In this document: positions 21,932-34,985 of the stretch, one piece after another
Layout: every line of letters begins with the position of its first letter
Numbering within the stretch: position 1 is the first letter of the stretch
Made by a program: the position numbers and the translations under genes
Notes under the pieces: model-generated
Databases searched by the model: none
Told to the model about the DNA's origin: nothing
What the model saw: only the letters and a program-made list of their open reading frames with translations
Source of the DNA: Tetradesmus obliquus
Lineage: Eukaryota; Chlorophyta; Chlorophyceae; Sphaeropleales; Scenedesmaceae
NCBI GenBank assembly: GCA_030272155.1
Contig: CP126197.1
Location: forward strand, 1,178,001-1,242,000
Direction of reading: 5' to 3'
DNA: 64,000 bases

Positions 21932-24900
21932 TCAGCTGCAGACTCGCTGAGCTGCTTGATGCTGCTTGAGCCACCCAGGCAGCTGCTGCTGCTGCTGCTG
22001 GCTGCTGCTGTCGGCACTGTGCCACAGACACAGCGCCTCCAGCAGCGCTGTTGCTGCTCCGCGCTCCCCCAGCAGCAGTGCCTCCTCATGCTGCTGCACC
22101 AGGGGCCTGCAGGCAGAGCGGCAAGCAGACACGGAGATAGCGCGTGAGCAGCTTGATGAGTTGGCAACAGCGGCAATCACAGTGTGCGGCCGCTATGTCT
22201 GCTACGTCAAAGGCGCGTGCATGCGCTGTGCAAGCACACCTGTGCCATTCACCATCAGCACTCACCCTAATGCTAGGCCAGGCAGGTGGCGCACTGCCTT
22301 CAACGCCGCATTCGCAGCCCGCGCAGTGCCAGTCAGCGGCTGCCATGTCAGCTAGCTACATCAAAGGCGCATGCATGCACTGTGCAATCATACCCTCAAC
22401 ATAATCAACATCAGCGCTCACTCTAATGCCGGGCCAGGCGGGTGTGGCACTGCTTCAAGCGCCAGTGCCACATTCGCTGCCCACGCAGTGGCGCTCAGCG
22501 GCCGCCATGTCTGCTAGCTACATTAAAGGCGCATGCATGCACTGTGCAATCATACCCTCAACATATTCTACATCAGCACTCACCCTAATGCCAGGCCAGG
22601 CAGGTGCCGCAAAGCTTGCAGCGCTAGTGCCACATTGGCACTCCCGTGCAACAGGTGTTGGCGCATGCAACCTTATCGACACTAAACAAAAAGATTTGAG
22701 CACTCACCCCAAAGCTAGCGCAGGCAGGTGCCGCACTGCCTCCAGCGCAAGTGCCACATTCGCTGCCCGCGCAGTGGCAGTAAGCGGCCGCTCAGTGACA
22801 CCAGCCACCGGCACAGCCGCCACTGCCGCTGCCACCTCACACAGCAGCACGCCAGATGCCAGGCTGGGCATGATGCTGGCAAAGCCTGCTGCCACGTCAG
22901 CGCGCGAGATCAGGTCCAGCGACTGCATCCAGCGCAGCAGCTGCTGCTCCAGGCTACGGCGCCATTGCAGATTGGCATGTTTGCGGGAGGCAGCATAGGC
23001 AAGCGCAGGCAGACAGCAAAACAGGGGCAAGGTAGCTGTGGGCAGGAGCATGTTGGCCAGCGCAGCAGCCTGTAAATGTATGCGTGCATATGTTAGGGCC
23101 AGCAGCAGAAAATGCAGTGGTGGGCCCCAGCTGGCGCAACTTCAAGCTGCCCTACTCGGCACAAGATCTGAACTGGTGAGTGCTGCAATGCGTGCTTATG
23201 CATGCATATGTCAGGTCCAGCAGCGGCAACAGCAGTGGTGGGCCCCAGCTGGCGCAGCTTCAAGCTGCCTTACTCAGCATGAGATTAGAGCAGGTGAGCG
23301 CTTCTAAGAAAATATATGCATGCATGTGTTAGGGCCAGCAGCAGCAATAGCAGTGGTGGGCCCCAGCTGGCGCAGGTTCAAGATGCCTTACACAGGACGT
23401 GCTTTGAGCTGGTGAGAGCTGCGCTGAATCTTGTGCTCGCCAGCAGCAGCAGCGGCGGCAGTGCTGAACCCAATGTACAGTTGAACACTTTGGCTTTGAC
23501 GATTCATGGCTTTCGATGCATGAAGCACATGTGACCAAGCTGGTGCCGTCGCCGCACATCAACCATCTTGGCCGCAACGTATGTCACCAACTGCATGGCT
23601 AAGACAGCAATAAGTGCAGCAGCAACCACACCATTTGAGGCTGTTGCGACAAGTTTCATGGGCCATACCCTGACACGGTTCAACTGCCCTGCTGTCACTG
23701 CAACAACTGAAATGTGCCACCGCAGCCTGGAGCAGCAGCATGCATGCAAATGCATCGCAGCACTCACCAGCTCAGGTCTCGTGCCGAGTAAGGCAGCTTG
23801 AAGCTGCGCCAGCTGGGGCCCACCAGGGGCCGCACAGTCAGCAGGCTGCTGCCACATCCAAAGCCTGCAAAGCCGGCACCCCCAGGCACTGCATCGCCTG
23901 CTGCTGCTGCCGCTGCTGCAGGAGCTGCTAGTGCTGGCAATGCTGCTGGACCTTTAGCATCCCGCTGCATGAGGCCAGCCTGCTGCTGCTTCAGACGCTG
24001 CTGTGGGTGCAGGCGGCGTGTAGCTACTGCAGGGCTGCTAGGTACTGGGCAGCGCTGCTGCAGCGCATACAGCAGGCCCCACATCGCCCCCGGCTCGCCT
24101 GCCAGTACTGCTTCCAGCAGCTGAAACAGTGCATGCTCCAGCACTGTGCCAGCTGGCAGCATGCTACAGCCCCAGCAGCAGCAGCAACAGCCGCCGCCCT
24201 GATCCTCACAGCAGCCGCTGGTTCCTGCTGCTGCTGCAGTGAAGCAGTCACAACAGACAGTAGTCAGCAGCTCTCCAGGGCCCATATTAGGGCTGCCAGG
24301 CCGCTGCTGCCGCCAGTCTGGCCAGCAGTCTGGCGAGCCTTGCTGCTGCTGCTGCAGCCGCCGCTGCCGCCGCGCACGAGGCGACGCACAAGAGTGCCTC
24401 GCAGCTGCAGCCGCTGCAGCAGCATCAATGATTGCTAGCGGCCCATTGCTGGTGTTCAGCTTGCTGACTGCTGCTGCGCTGCCCCAGTCAGGCAGCAGCG
24501 CAAGCTCCAGCTGGTCTCTGCTGGTGCTGTCTCTCAGCAGCAGCCTGCAGTTGCGGCTGGGGCTGCGGCATCTGCTGTGCTGCTGCTGCCTGCCCCTGCT
24601 CCTGCTTCTGCTCCTGCTGCCGCTCCTGCTTCGACTGCGGCTCCTGCTCCTGCCAGAAGGGCTGGCTGCATCTGCACGGGCCAAAGCTAGTGCCGCATGC
24701 CCCAACTGGTCTGGTGAGCTCGCCTGTAGCGCGTCTGCCCTGTCTGCCTCAGCAGCTGCTGCAGCCGCCGCTGCCGCAAACTCGCAGCCGACCATGCCTA
24801 GGTGTGCTGCGGCGTGCAGCAGGTTGTAGCGCGCAGTGGGGATGTCACGCACGGGCTGTGCTACAGCTGGCAGCGGGGTGCCAGTGAGTGCTGCTGCGAT

Positions 24901-26552
24901 GCCGCAGAGCAGCAGGCCGTTGCGGATGGGGTTGCTGAGCAGCGGGGCTGAGGCCTCGTGTGGAAGCAGGTCCAGCCGCAGCTGGCCCAGCCAAGCAGCA
25001 ACATCCTGCAGGCGAGAGGTGTAGTAGTAGCAGCAGCAGCAGCAGTAACAGCAGTAGCAGCAGCATCAGTCAGAAGCAATGTCAGGTGGTGCAGATATTC
25101 ACGTCTAGCATGCTCCGTCAAGCCGACGTGCACGCAATCTAACCCCTGTGCGGTTGCTGGTGCATCTCTTCGTAGAATTTGGCTGTGTCACTGGCTGCAG
25201 ATTTGTTGTTGCGATACACACATTGCCGAACGTATACAGCAAGGCGCTGGCTGGCCACTAGCTGCTGCACCAGGCGCCTCACCTGCTGCTGCCAGCCCCT
25301 GTCTCCAAAGCCAGCTGCAGCAGCACGCAGCGCTGCCACTGCCGCCACAGTACCAGCCGGCGTCCTGCCTGACTCGCCCCTCCTGCCAGCAGCAGCAGCA
25401 GCCGCTGTAACCGCACCTTGCTGCTGCTGCTTGAGCTGCTTGCTGCTGCCTTTTGGCCATCCTCTGCTGAGTGAGCTGGAGGCAGCAGCAGCTACGGCTG
25501 CTGCGGCACCAGCTGCTGCGCAGCCTGCCTCCTCATCTTCTATGCTGCAGATTCTTGGGCCACTCCTGCTGAGCCGCAGCCCTGCAACACCAGTCTGGCC
25601 AGCTGGTGCTGACAGATCAGCCGTACGCTGCTGCTGCTGGTGGTGTGCTGCATCTTGAGCTGCTGGGCTACTGCCGCTGCCTCGGTCCTCACGCGTCCTG
25701 CTCCTGCCCTGCCGCAGCGACAGCCCATGCGACCGACTCGCAGGGTTTACAGGTGGGGTTCTGCCTGACACTGCCGCACTGAACCCTGGAAGAGGAGATG
25801 TGTGAGCCTCCTCCGTATGCCGCTGGCTGGTACAGGCCTGCCTGCTGCTTGTTGCTGCACCTGCTGGTATAGCTGGGCTGGCAGATGGCACTGGGGCAGG
25901 CATGAGAGCATCTGGAGACAGATTTGACAGCTCTGGGGCCCATGAGACATGCGGCCCACTGGCTAAGCTGTCAGGACTCACAACGAGCTCATATCTGTGT
26001 GCAGCTGCTGCAGCATCCTCACCATGTGCTGCCGCTGCTGATACTCCAATAGCGGTGCTATTGCTGGGCTGAAGTTGGCTGTGGCTTTGGAGCTTTCCTG
26101 GTACTGCCGAAGGGCTGGCACTGCTGCGGCTGCTGCTGCCAGCAGCTGTTAGCAACGCAGGCTTAGCAATGCGCTTGCCTCCACCTTGCTGCTGCTGCAT
26201 GCGCTTGGCTGCTGCCTGCATCTCTGACGCTGCTGCTGCCTTCACCTTGTTGTACAGGTAGCCCTGGGGCCGGGGCCTGTCATAGATGGACAGCTGCTGC
26301 TGCTGCTGCTGCTGCTGTGGCTTGATCACAAGCGCTGCCTTTGGCCTCACAACAGCAGCAGCAGCAGAGCCAGCTGCCCTGGAGGCGGCTGCAGCAGGTG
26401 CTGCTGCTGCTGCTGCTGCTGTACAGTGCTGCTGCTTGTTTAGGGGCCTCAGAGCACCTGCTTGCAGCCCAGACGGCTGTTGCTGCTTGCGCTGCGGCTG
26501 CAACTGTGGAGAAGCAGCTAGCCGGACACCAGCAGACCCGGCAGCAGCACAA

Positions 26553-26584
<32 letters not shown>

Positions 26585-27388
26585 CTGTTTGCTAGGCACG
26601 GCACCTGGCTGCCGCTGCTGCTGCTTGATGCGCATGGCAGTTTCCAGGCCTGCTTTGATGCTGGGCCGCTCAGCAGCAGCTAGCTCAGAGACCTTGGCAA
26701 CAGCAGCTGCTGCTGCTCTGGCTGCTGCTGTCCTAGCTGCTGGCCGTGGCTCAGCACGCCCCTTACTGCTGCTGCCATTCTGCAGTGGAGCTGCTGCTGC
26801 TGCTGCTGCAGGCTGCACTTCAGGGCTTGCTCTGCTGGCTATGCTTCTGCTGCCAGTGCCACTTGCAAAGCTGTCTTCGGGTTCAAGCAGCACACCAGGA
26901 GCTTGAGGTGCTGGTATTGACCTTGCACGCGGCGCTGCTGCTGCTGCTGCTGGCAGCTGCTGCTGCTGCACCTGCGACTTCCAGCCTGGAGAGCCGGGCC
27001 GCACCAGCTGCTGCTGCTGCTGCTGCTGCTGCAAATCAGTCTGCAAGAGTCCAGCTGGCTGCTGCTCGAGCTGCTCCACCAAGGCCTGCAAGCTGATCAC
27101 GCTGTCCTGCTGCAGAGGATCTGCTGCTGCTGCTGCTGCTGCTGCTACTGCCTGTTGAGGTGGAGACCAGGACACCCTCTTCTTCAGCTGCTGCTGCTGC
27201 TGCTGCTGTTGGCTCAGCTGTGTCTGCTGCCGTTGCCGGCTCAGCTGCTGCCCAGATGCAGCAGCAATACCGACCGGCTTCCACTGCTGCCTGTTAGGTG
27301 CTGGTGCAATCCTGCTGGCAGCGATCCTCACTATCTCCCGCGCTGTTGCTGCTTCCGGCACCTCACCAGGGCTTGTCATGAACCCTCT

Positions 27389-27422
<34 letters not shown>

Positions 27423-30400
27423 CCTTCGTATTCTGCTGCTGCATCCGCCCTGGCCCGTGCTGCGTGCACTGATGCAGACAGTTTGGGGCTGCTGCATTGC
27501 GCCACAGCAAGTGATGTGACTGCTTCCAGTACAACTGCAGCCTCCTCATCCCTGGCGCCACCAAAAACTGCAGCAGCAGCATCAGCTGCAGCCAGCAGAG
27601 GCCTGATGCGCTGCTGCCACAGCAGTGAAGTGCCCAAGATGACGGAGCCATCTGGTCCCAGATCTGACTGAGGCTGCTGCTGCTGCTGCGGCGGCGTCGC
27701 CTGCTGCACGCCGTCGTCGTGTTGCTGCTGCCTGCCACCTTCCTGCTGCTGCTGCTGCTGCTGCCGATGGTTGTCAAGCAATAGTGGTGGGCTGTTCAGC
27801 ATGCTGCTTGGCGAGCCTTGGATCTGCTCAGCCTGCCCCTGTAGCTGGCCCTGCTGCTGCTGCTGGCCCTGCTGCTGCTGCTGCTGGAAGTGCTCCTGCT
27901 GCTGGTACTGCTGCTGCTGCTGCAGGTGCTGCTGCTGCAGCAGCGTGAGGCCAGCAGGGTGGTGCTGCTGTACATAGGCTTCACCATATGTGCTGCTATC
28001 TCCGGGGCTCCAAATCATGCCAGGCTGCGGCTGCTGCTGCTGCTGCTGCTGCTGCTGTGGCACCCAGCCCTGACGCAGCGGGCTCCACTGCTGCTGCTGC
28101 TGCTGCTGCTGCAGCACTGGGAGCTGCGCTCCTGCTGCTTGCTGCAGCTGAGGCTGCTGCACAGACTGCGCCTGCGTGCTGCCCATGCTGCTGTTGATTG
28201 CGCTGCGGCCGGTGCTGCTGACGTTCCTGCTATTGTGGGTGCTGGCTAAAGCCATAGGGGTTGTGCTGCCAACCCCTGAACCTGCTTCCCCTGCAGCTGC
28301 TGCTGCTGTTGCATGCCAGCGCACCCCAGCTGCTGCTGAGGCCCTAGCAGGCTGCTGCACTGCTGCTGCTGTGGTGTCGATACTGCTGCCGGGTCCTGCT
28401 GGGCTCAGAGATGCTCCGATAATGGTTGATACATCAGTTGCTGCAGGGTGGTGATGCCTGCCTGCTGTCCTTGCTGCTGCTGCTGCTGGCACACCTACTG
28501 CCGCCGGCACTGCTGCTGCAAATGCAATCCCCCTGCTCTGATCAGCGGCGGCTGTCAAGGCCGTCCCTCCAGCGTCAGCAACTGCAGCAGGTGCAACAGC
28601 TGCAGCAGTTGCCACGTCAGCTCCTGCTACTGATGGCACCGTGCTGCACACGCCTGCAGCCGCAGCAGCTGCAGCAGCAGCCGCCTCTGTATCAAACGAC
28701 TCCCCTGCAGGTGCCGGTGCTGCTGCCACGTCTGTTGACCCTGCTGTTGCTGCTGCTGAGTTGCTCGAAGCACCAGCTGCCAGTGCTGCTGCTGTAGGGT
28801 CGCCTGGCGACTCAGAACCCCACTCGCCTGCCGGCCCGATCTCAGCTGCTGCAGTTCCTGCTGCTGTTGCCGCTGAGCTGGCAGTAGCGGCACCACCGCT
28901 GCTGCTGCTGCTGCCAGTAGTGGTTGTGGTGGCTGGTGTGATTGTGGCACTCGTGCCTGGCGGAGCTACTGCATGCGCAGTCAGTGTGGTGTGCATTGCG
29001 CCTGCTGCTGAGGGTGCTGCTGCTGACAGCCCTCCACCAAACACCGGCATGCTGCCTTGTAGGCTTGCAGTGATCAGCGACACATTGCCTGCAGCGAGTG
29101 AGCCCTCAGTTTGCTGGGTGCCAGCACTGCAGTCTGCAGTGCCTACAGTACCTGCTGTTCCTGCTGCAGTGTCAGTAGACGGCCGGCTGCCTGTAATGCC
29201 AGCAGCAGCAGCGGCAGCAGCAGCAGCAGCAGCAGCAGCAGACCCCTCCTCAGGGATGCATGGTGACTCACTGCCCCAGTTTGCTGCTGCTGCAACAGCA
29301 GCTGAGGAGCCGGTGGTTACTGAGTATGTTGCTGCTGTGCCTCCGCTTGCGCTGTCAGCCCGGGTACCAGCTGCAGCTGTCTGGCCTTGTGCGAGGTTTG
29401 CTTCCTCTGCTGCTGCTGCTGCCGGTGCGGCGCCTGCTCCTGTAGTGCGCCTACTACTGCCGGGTGAGATGAGGCAGCCTTGGTCAGCACCACCTTCCAT
29501 GGCTGCTGCTGATGCTTGGGCAGGCGCTGAGAAGCATGAAGAGGCCACTGACCCCTGCTGCTGCTGCTGTTGCTGTGTTGCCCCTGCATGGAATGTCCTT
29601 TGACCAGCTGCCAAGGCTTGCAGGTACGGGCTCCTCCCTGCTGCTGCTGCTGCTGCTGCTGCTGGCGCCGCATATTCCCCGTCAAAGCCTGAGCAGCTGA
29701 ACTGCTCTGCCTCACTGAATCCAACAGAGGCAGCAGAATCTGGCACGCCAGCACCAGCATGCTGCACATGGCTTGCCTGAGTGCATAGGACGCTGCCGGT
29801 TGAGCTAGGGACATGGCCCGCACTGCCGCCACCTGCAGCAGCACCCTCCCCTACATACACAGAGCTGCACTTACTGCTGGCATCAAACATCAGCACGCCT
29901 GCAACTGCCACAGAGCACATGGAGCCGTCATCTGCAAACTGCTGCTGCTGCTGCCGTTGTCCTTGCTGGTTGTACGGCTGGCGGTACCGCTGCACTTGGC
30001 TGACTACCCCCGAGTCACCGCCAACAACACTTGGCCCTGCTGCAGATCCCACAGCTGCCTGCATACTAGTAGCTGCCGGCCCATATGACGGCGTGATATC
30101 TGCTGCCGCTGCTGCTGCTGCTGCTTCTGCTTCAGCTACTGCTGTAGATGAGGGCTCGGCTGAAGGCATGGCATAGACATGGCCGTAGTAGAAGTGCTCT
30201 GAGCCTGCAGTTACGCTGCCATGCACAACTTCATCGCTGCTGACATGCGACTGGCTAAAGGGCCCAGCAGCAGCAGCAGCTGCTGCTCCTGCCTCACCGA
30301 CAGCTCTGAGTTGTGCCTGGTTGCCTGCACCTGAGCTGCTGGCAGCAGCAACAGCAGCCTCATCTAAGACACTAAGTTGAGTGGCAGCAGCAGCAGCACG

Positions 30401-33400
30401 GCCAGGAGTTGATACGCCCCTGTTGCTGCGCCGCTCACGCAGCTGCTGCAGCAGCTGCTGCACCTTTGACTCCGGCAGACCCCCAACAGTCTTGATGCTG
30501 AGGGATTGCAGCATCGGTGACTTGGCTACCGCCTCTTCTAGCTGCTGCTGCTCAAGCTGCTGCTGCTGATGAAGCTGCTGTTCAAGCTGCTGCTGCTGGT
30601 CAAGCTGCTGCTGCTGCTGCTGCTGCTGCTCAAGCTGCTGCTGCTGTACCTGTTGCTGCTCATGCTGCTGCCACCCACGCTGCCGCTGCTGCTGGCCAAG
30701 CAGCTGTGGCTGCTCCAGCTCCCGCTGCTCATGCTGATGCCACTCAAGCTGCTGCTGTTGCCGCTCGAGCTGCTGTTGCTGCTCCTGCTGCCACTGCTCA
30801 TCTGATTGCGACAGCTGGTCACAGCTCTGCACGGGCTGCTGCTGTTGTGGCTGCTCCTGCTCGTGCTGCTGCTGTTGCTGCTGCAGCGGCGCTTGTGCCG
30901 GCTGTACTGGCTGAGGAGTCGGCTGCGAATCACCTACCGCTTGAGCCTGCAGCTGCTGCTGCTGCTGCGGATGTAGTACAGTTGTATCCTGTTGCCGGCT
31001 CTGCTGCTGCAGCAGCATCTGCTGCATCTGTTCCTGCTTCTGCAGCATCTGCTGCACCTGCTGCAGCAGCTGCTGCTGCGCGACCAGCTGGTCCTGCAGC
31101 GTTGTCTGCTGCTGCTGCAGCTGCACATGCTCTGCTGTCTCCGCCTTGCTTTCTTGCCATGCCAGCCGCTGGGCCTGATGCATCTGCTGCACCTGCTGCA
31201 GCTGCCACGCGAGGTCCTGCTGTCCCTTTTGACTTGCTGACTCAGCATGAGGCCCCAGCAGGGGTGCCAGGGCTGCCTCTGCTCTGAGAGCAATGAGCGG
31301 CTCCAGCTGCTGCTGCTGCTGTTGCATATCGGCTGTTGCAGATCCAAACAGCTTGCTAGCGCTGCTCTGCCCCAGCACCACACCTACTGTGTCTGCAAGT
31401 GACTTGGGTGATTTAGGTGGGCTTGCAGCGCCTTGATGTGTCGGTGGCAGGTGTGCTGTGATGGTCACAGTGACATCATCAGAGTTCAGCAGCTGCTGCT
31501 TCTGCAGCTGAGCCGCATCAAGCACTGGCTCTGCTGCTGCTGCTGCTGCTGACATCAGCATGGTGCCAGCTTCCTGCACTGTCCCAGCCTCAGTTGTTGA
31601 GCACCCTGCTGCTGGAGCAGCTGCGCTTGATGCAGCTTCGTTGGCCTCAACATGCGACGCGCTTGTTGCTGCTGCTGCTGCTTTCCATGCACTCCCAAGC
31701 GCCTGTGCAGCACTACTGCCTGCCTGGCTGCTGATGCTGCTGCCCTCAGCCTCACCCAGCCTACCCTCATGCTCCAAGATGGGGTGCAAAACAGGGCCAG
31801 CTGCTGCACTCCCAGCCTGCTGGCGACCAACATCGGACCCTGCTGCCGCATATGTGCTGCTGCTCTCTGCTACAATGCCAGCAAGCATAGCAGCGCTGTC
31901 TTGCCCAAGCACAGTGAGTGACGTGCTGGATTCGCCAAACAGTGCTTGCTGTAGTCGATCGTCAGACTGCTGCTGCTGCTGATAGGAGCGCTCAGGTGTG
32001 GCAGCCTGCTGCTGCTGCTGCTGATCTGCCGGGTCACTGTCCTCCGCCTCAAACCCAGCAGCGTGCTGCGGTGTGCTGCTCCCAACGCTGTTGCCTCTGC
32101 TGCTGTTGTTGCTGATGCTGCTCGGGCTGTCCCCCTGGTACTGCTCTTGCCCATGCTGCTGCTGGTAGTAAGCCGCTGCGGCTTCAGTGCTGCCACGCCC
32201 TTGGCTACTGCAGCTGCTGCTGCTGCCATCCCTGCCGCTGCAGCTGCTGCCGCCATCCCTTGCCATGCTCTCCTGTAGCAGCTGCCGCTGCACTGCCGAC
32301 TCCAAGTCCAAGTCACCATCTTCTGCTGCTGCTGCAGCTGCTGCATCAAGTTCAGCTCTGCTGTCTTGTTCTTCAGGCGGTAGCTGCAGCTGCTCAAACA
32401 GAGGGTCAGGCAGCCCTGCAGCATCTTCAGCAGAGCACTCAGCATATAGCGGGTTGCTCAGTATGCTGCTGCGGCCACTGGCACGAGGACCTGCAGCAGC
32501 AGCAGCAGCTGTGGGGCTGCGAGCTAGCTTGGCTGTTCTGCTAGACATGCCCTGCACCACAGGCGATGATGGGTAGCTGCCTGCTGCTGCTGCTGCTGTG
32601 GGTTTGGCTGGAGTAGAACCTAGCAGTGCTGTCTTTGAGCTGAATCCAGCAGCAGCAGCAGCAGCAGCAGCAGAGGTGTCTGCTGCTGCAGAGGTCCTCA
32701 GTGTGAGGCCGCGCCATGGTGATCCGCCTGCAACTGCCGCTGCTGCAGCAGCAGACGCTTGCTGTACTGCCTCCGCAGCAGCTGCTGCTGCACGGTCTGC
32801 TGCCTGTGCTGCTGCTGCTGCACCTGCTTCCCTGCTGTGCCGCTGCCACAGCTGCACAGCAGCAGCTGGCGCTGGTGATGCTGCCACACAGAAGTCAGTT
32901 GCTTCTGCTGCTTCAACGTACGACCTCTCTGATGTCACAGCAGATGCAGCTGTTGCACCGGCTGTTGAGGCTTCAGTAGCTACAGCAGCTGCACCTGCGG
33001 CTGAGCCTGCTGAAGGCATCACCAACGCCAGCTGCTGCGCACTAGGCTGCTGCTGCTGCTGTAGGAGCTCCTGCTGCTGTTCAAGTTGCTGGATCTCATG
33101 TGCTAGCTGTGCCTCCTCTTGCTCAAGCTGCCACAGGCGAGCATCATGGCTGCTGTTTAACTGCTGCATGTACGATTGCTGCTGCTGCTGCTGCTGCCGC
33201 GATTTGATACTGCCCAGGGAGTCCTGACTGCCAGATGCCACAGCAGCTGCTGTGGCAGCATCTGACTGCGCTGCTGCTGCCTCCGCATCTGCTGGCATCA
33301 TACCTGCAAAGCTTATGTCCCTGTCGCTGGTCCTCGCTGCTGCACTACCGCTTGCCAGACTGCTGGGGCTGGCAGCAGCCTGCATGCTGCTGCCAGCATC

Positions 33401-34122
33401 ACCAGCTGCTGCTGTTGATGCCACGCCAGCGTGGCTGCTGCCTGCAGCTGCAGCTGCTGTCGAGCCGCTGCTGTTGCTGCTGCTCACCAGTGCAGCCTGC
33501 TGCTGCTCCTGCGATCTCCTCAGCAGCATATCTGCCTCCTCTTCCTCCTCCTCCTCCTCATCAGCAGCAGCCGCGGCGGCTGCAGCAGCAGCTGCTGCTG
33601 CATCAGCGAGCTTAGATCCTGACAGCCTGCCCCACGCCCTGACAGCCTCAGGCTGCTGCTCCTCAAGCTCCAGCAGCAGCTGGCTCACATTTGTGCTCAC
33701 CAAGTTGCTGCCAGTGCTGCCGGTCCAGTTTGTTGTCAGCCAGCCCAGTGTGCTAGCATCTATCTGACTAGGCTCCCTGCTGACTGCCAGAGATGTGCTC
33801 ATCCTGAACAGCCTGGCAGCAGCAGCAGCAGCGGCAGAAGAGTTGCGTACTGACGCTGCTCGCGAGATGCTGCCGGTGCTTGCACGCACCGCTGCTGCCT
33901 CGCTGCTCATGCTCCGGCGGATGCCTGCAATGTTTACCCTGGCTGCTGCTGCTGCTGCTGCTGGTGGTGGAAGCGGCGGCAAGCCACCGGCGGCTGCTGG
34001 CTGTAGCTGCAGGCTAGCTAGTAGGTCCTTTGAGCCACGGCGCAGCAGGTCCCAGCTCTGCTCAAGGTTGAGTCCCATCAGCTCCAAGCTCTGCTGGTTG
34101 AGGTTTGCCAGGACAGCTGAAC

Positions 34123-34157
<35 letters not shown>

Positions 34158-34953
34158 TTTGCTCTGGCGGCTGCCTGCGTGAAGGCTGCTGGGGTGTTGG
34201 CAGGCAGGGGAGCTGGTGTGTTGGTGCCAGCGGCAGTGGCTGATGCAGCAGCTGCGGCCTTCTGGCCTGCTGGTGTGCACTGCTCATCCAGTAGTCGCTG
34301 CTGCAGCTGCTGTGATGTGTTGCGCTTTCCAGGCGGGCCACCAGGTGTGGCAGGCTCCTGCCCAGCAGCTACATGCTGCTGCTGTTGTGATGCGTGTAGC
34401 GTTTCGTTTTCTGCCTGCAGTGGCTGCTGCTGCTGCTGCTGCTGCTGCATGGCAAGTTGCTCCAGTTGCGCAACAACGCTATCGAGCATCTGGCGCTGCT
34501 GCTGCTGCTGCTGCTGCTCTTCGTCAGCACCATACTCCTGCTGCGCAGCTGCTGCTTCATGTGCCTCGTCTTCGTCCTCTTGCCCCTCTTCCTGCTGCTG
34601 CCCCTGCATGTGTGGCTGCTGCTGCCGGCTTTGCCTGCGCTCAGCATAGGCAGCCTCTTCCAACAGCACTGCACTATCCATGCTAAGCATTGAGCATGCT
34701 GCACTGCTAGGCCTGCGCCCCACACCACCTGCTGCAACCGCAGCAGCAGCTGTTTCTGCATCAAAGCCATGAGCAGCAAGCAGATCAGCGTCTGGCTGAA
34801 TCTCAGCTAGCGTGTGCAGCCAGTCGCCGAGCTTGCGGCTAGGCCGAGGCTGCTGCTGCTGCTGCTGCTGATGTTGCATGTATTGCTGTTGCTGCTGCTG
34901 CAGGGGTACAGACCCAAGCAGCTGCTGTGGCTGCTGCACTGCTGTCTGCATCC

Positions 34954-34985
<32 letters not shown>

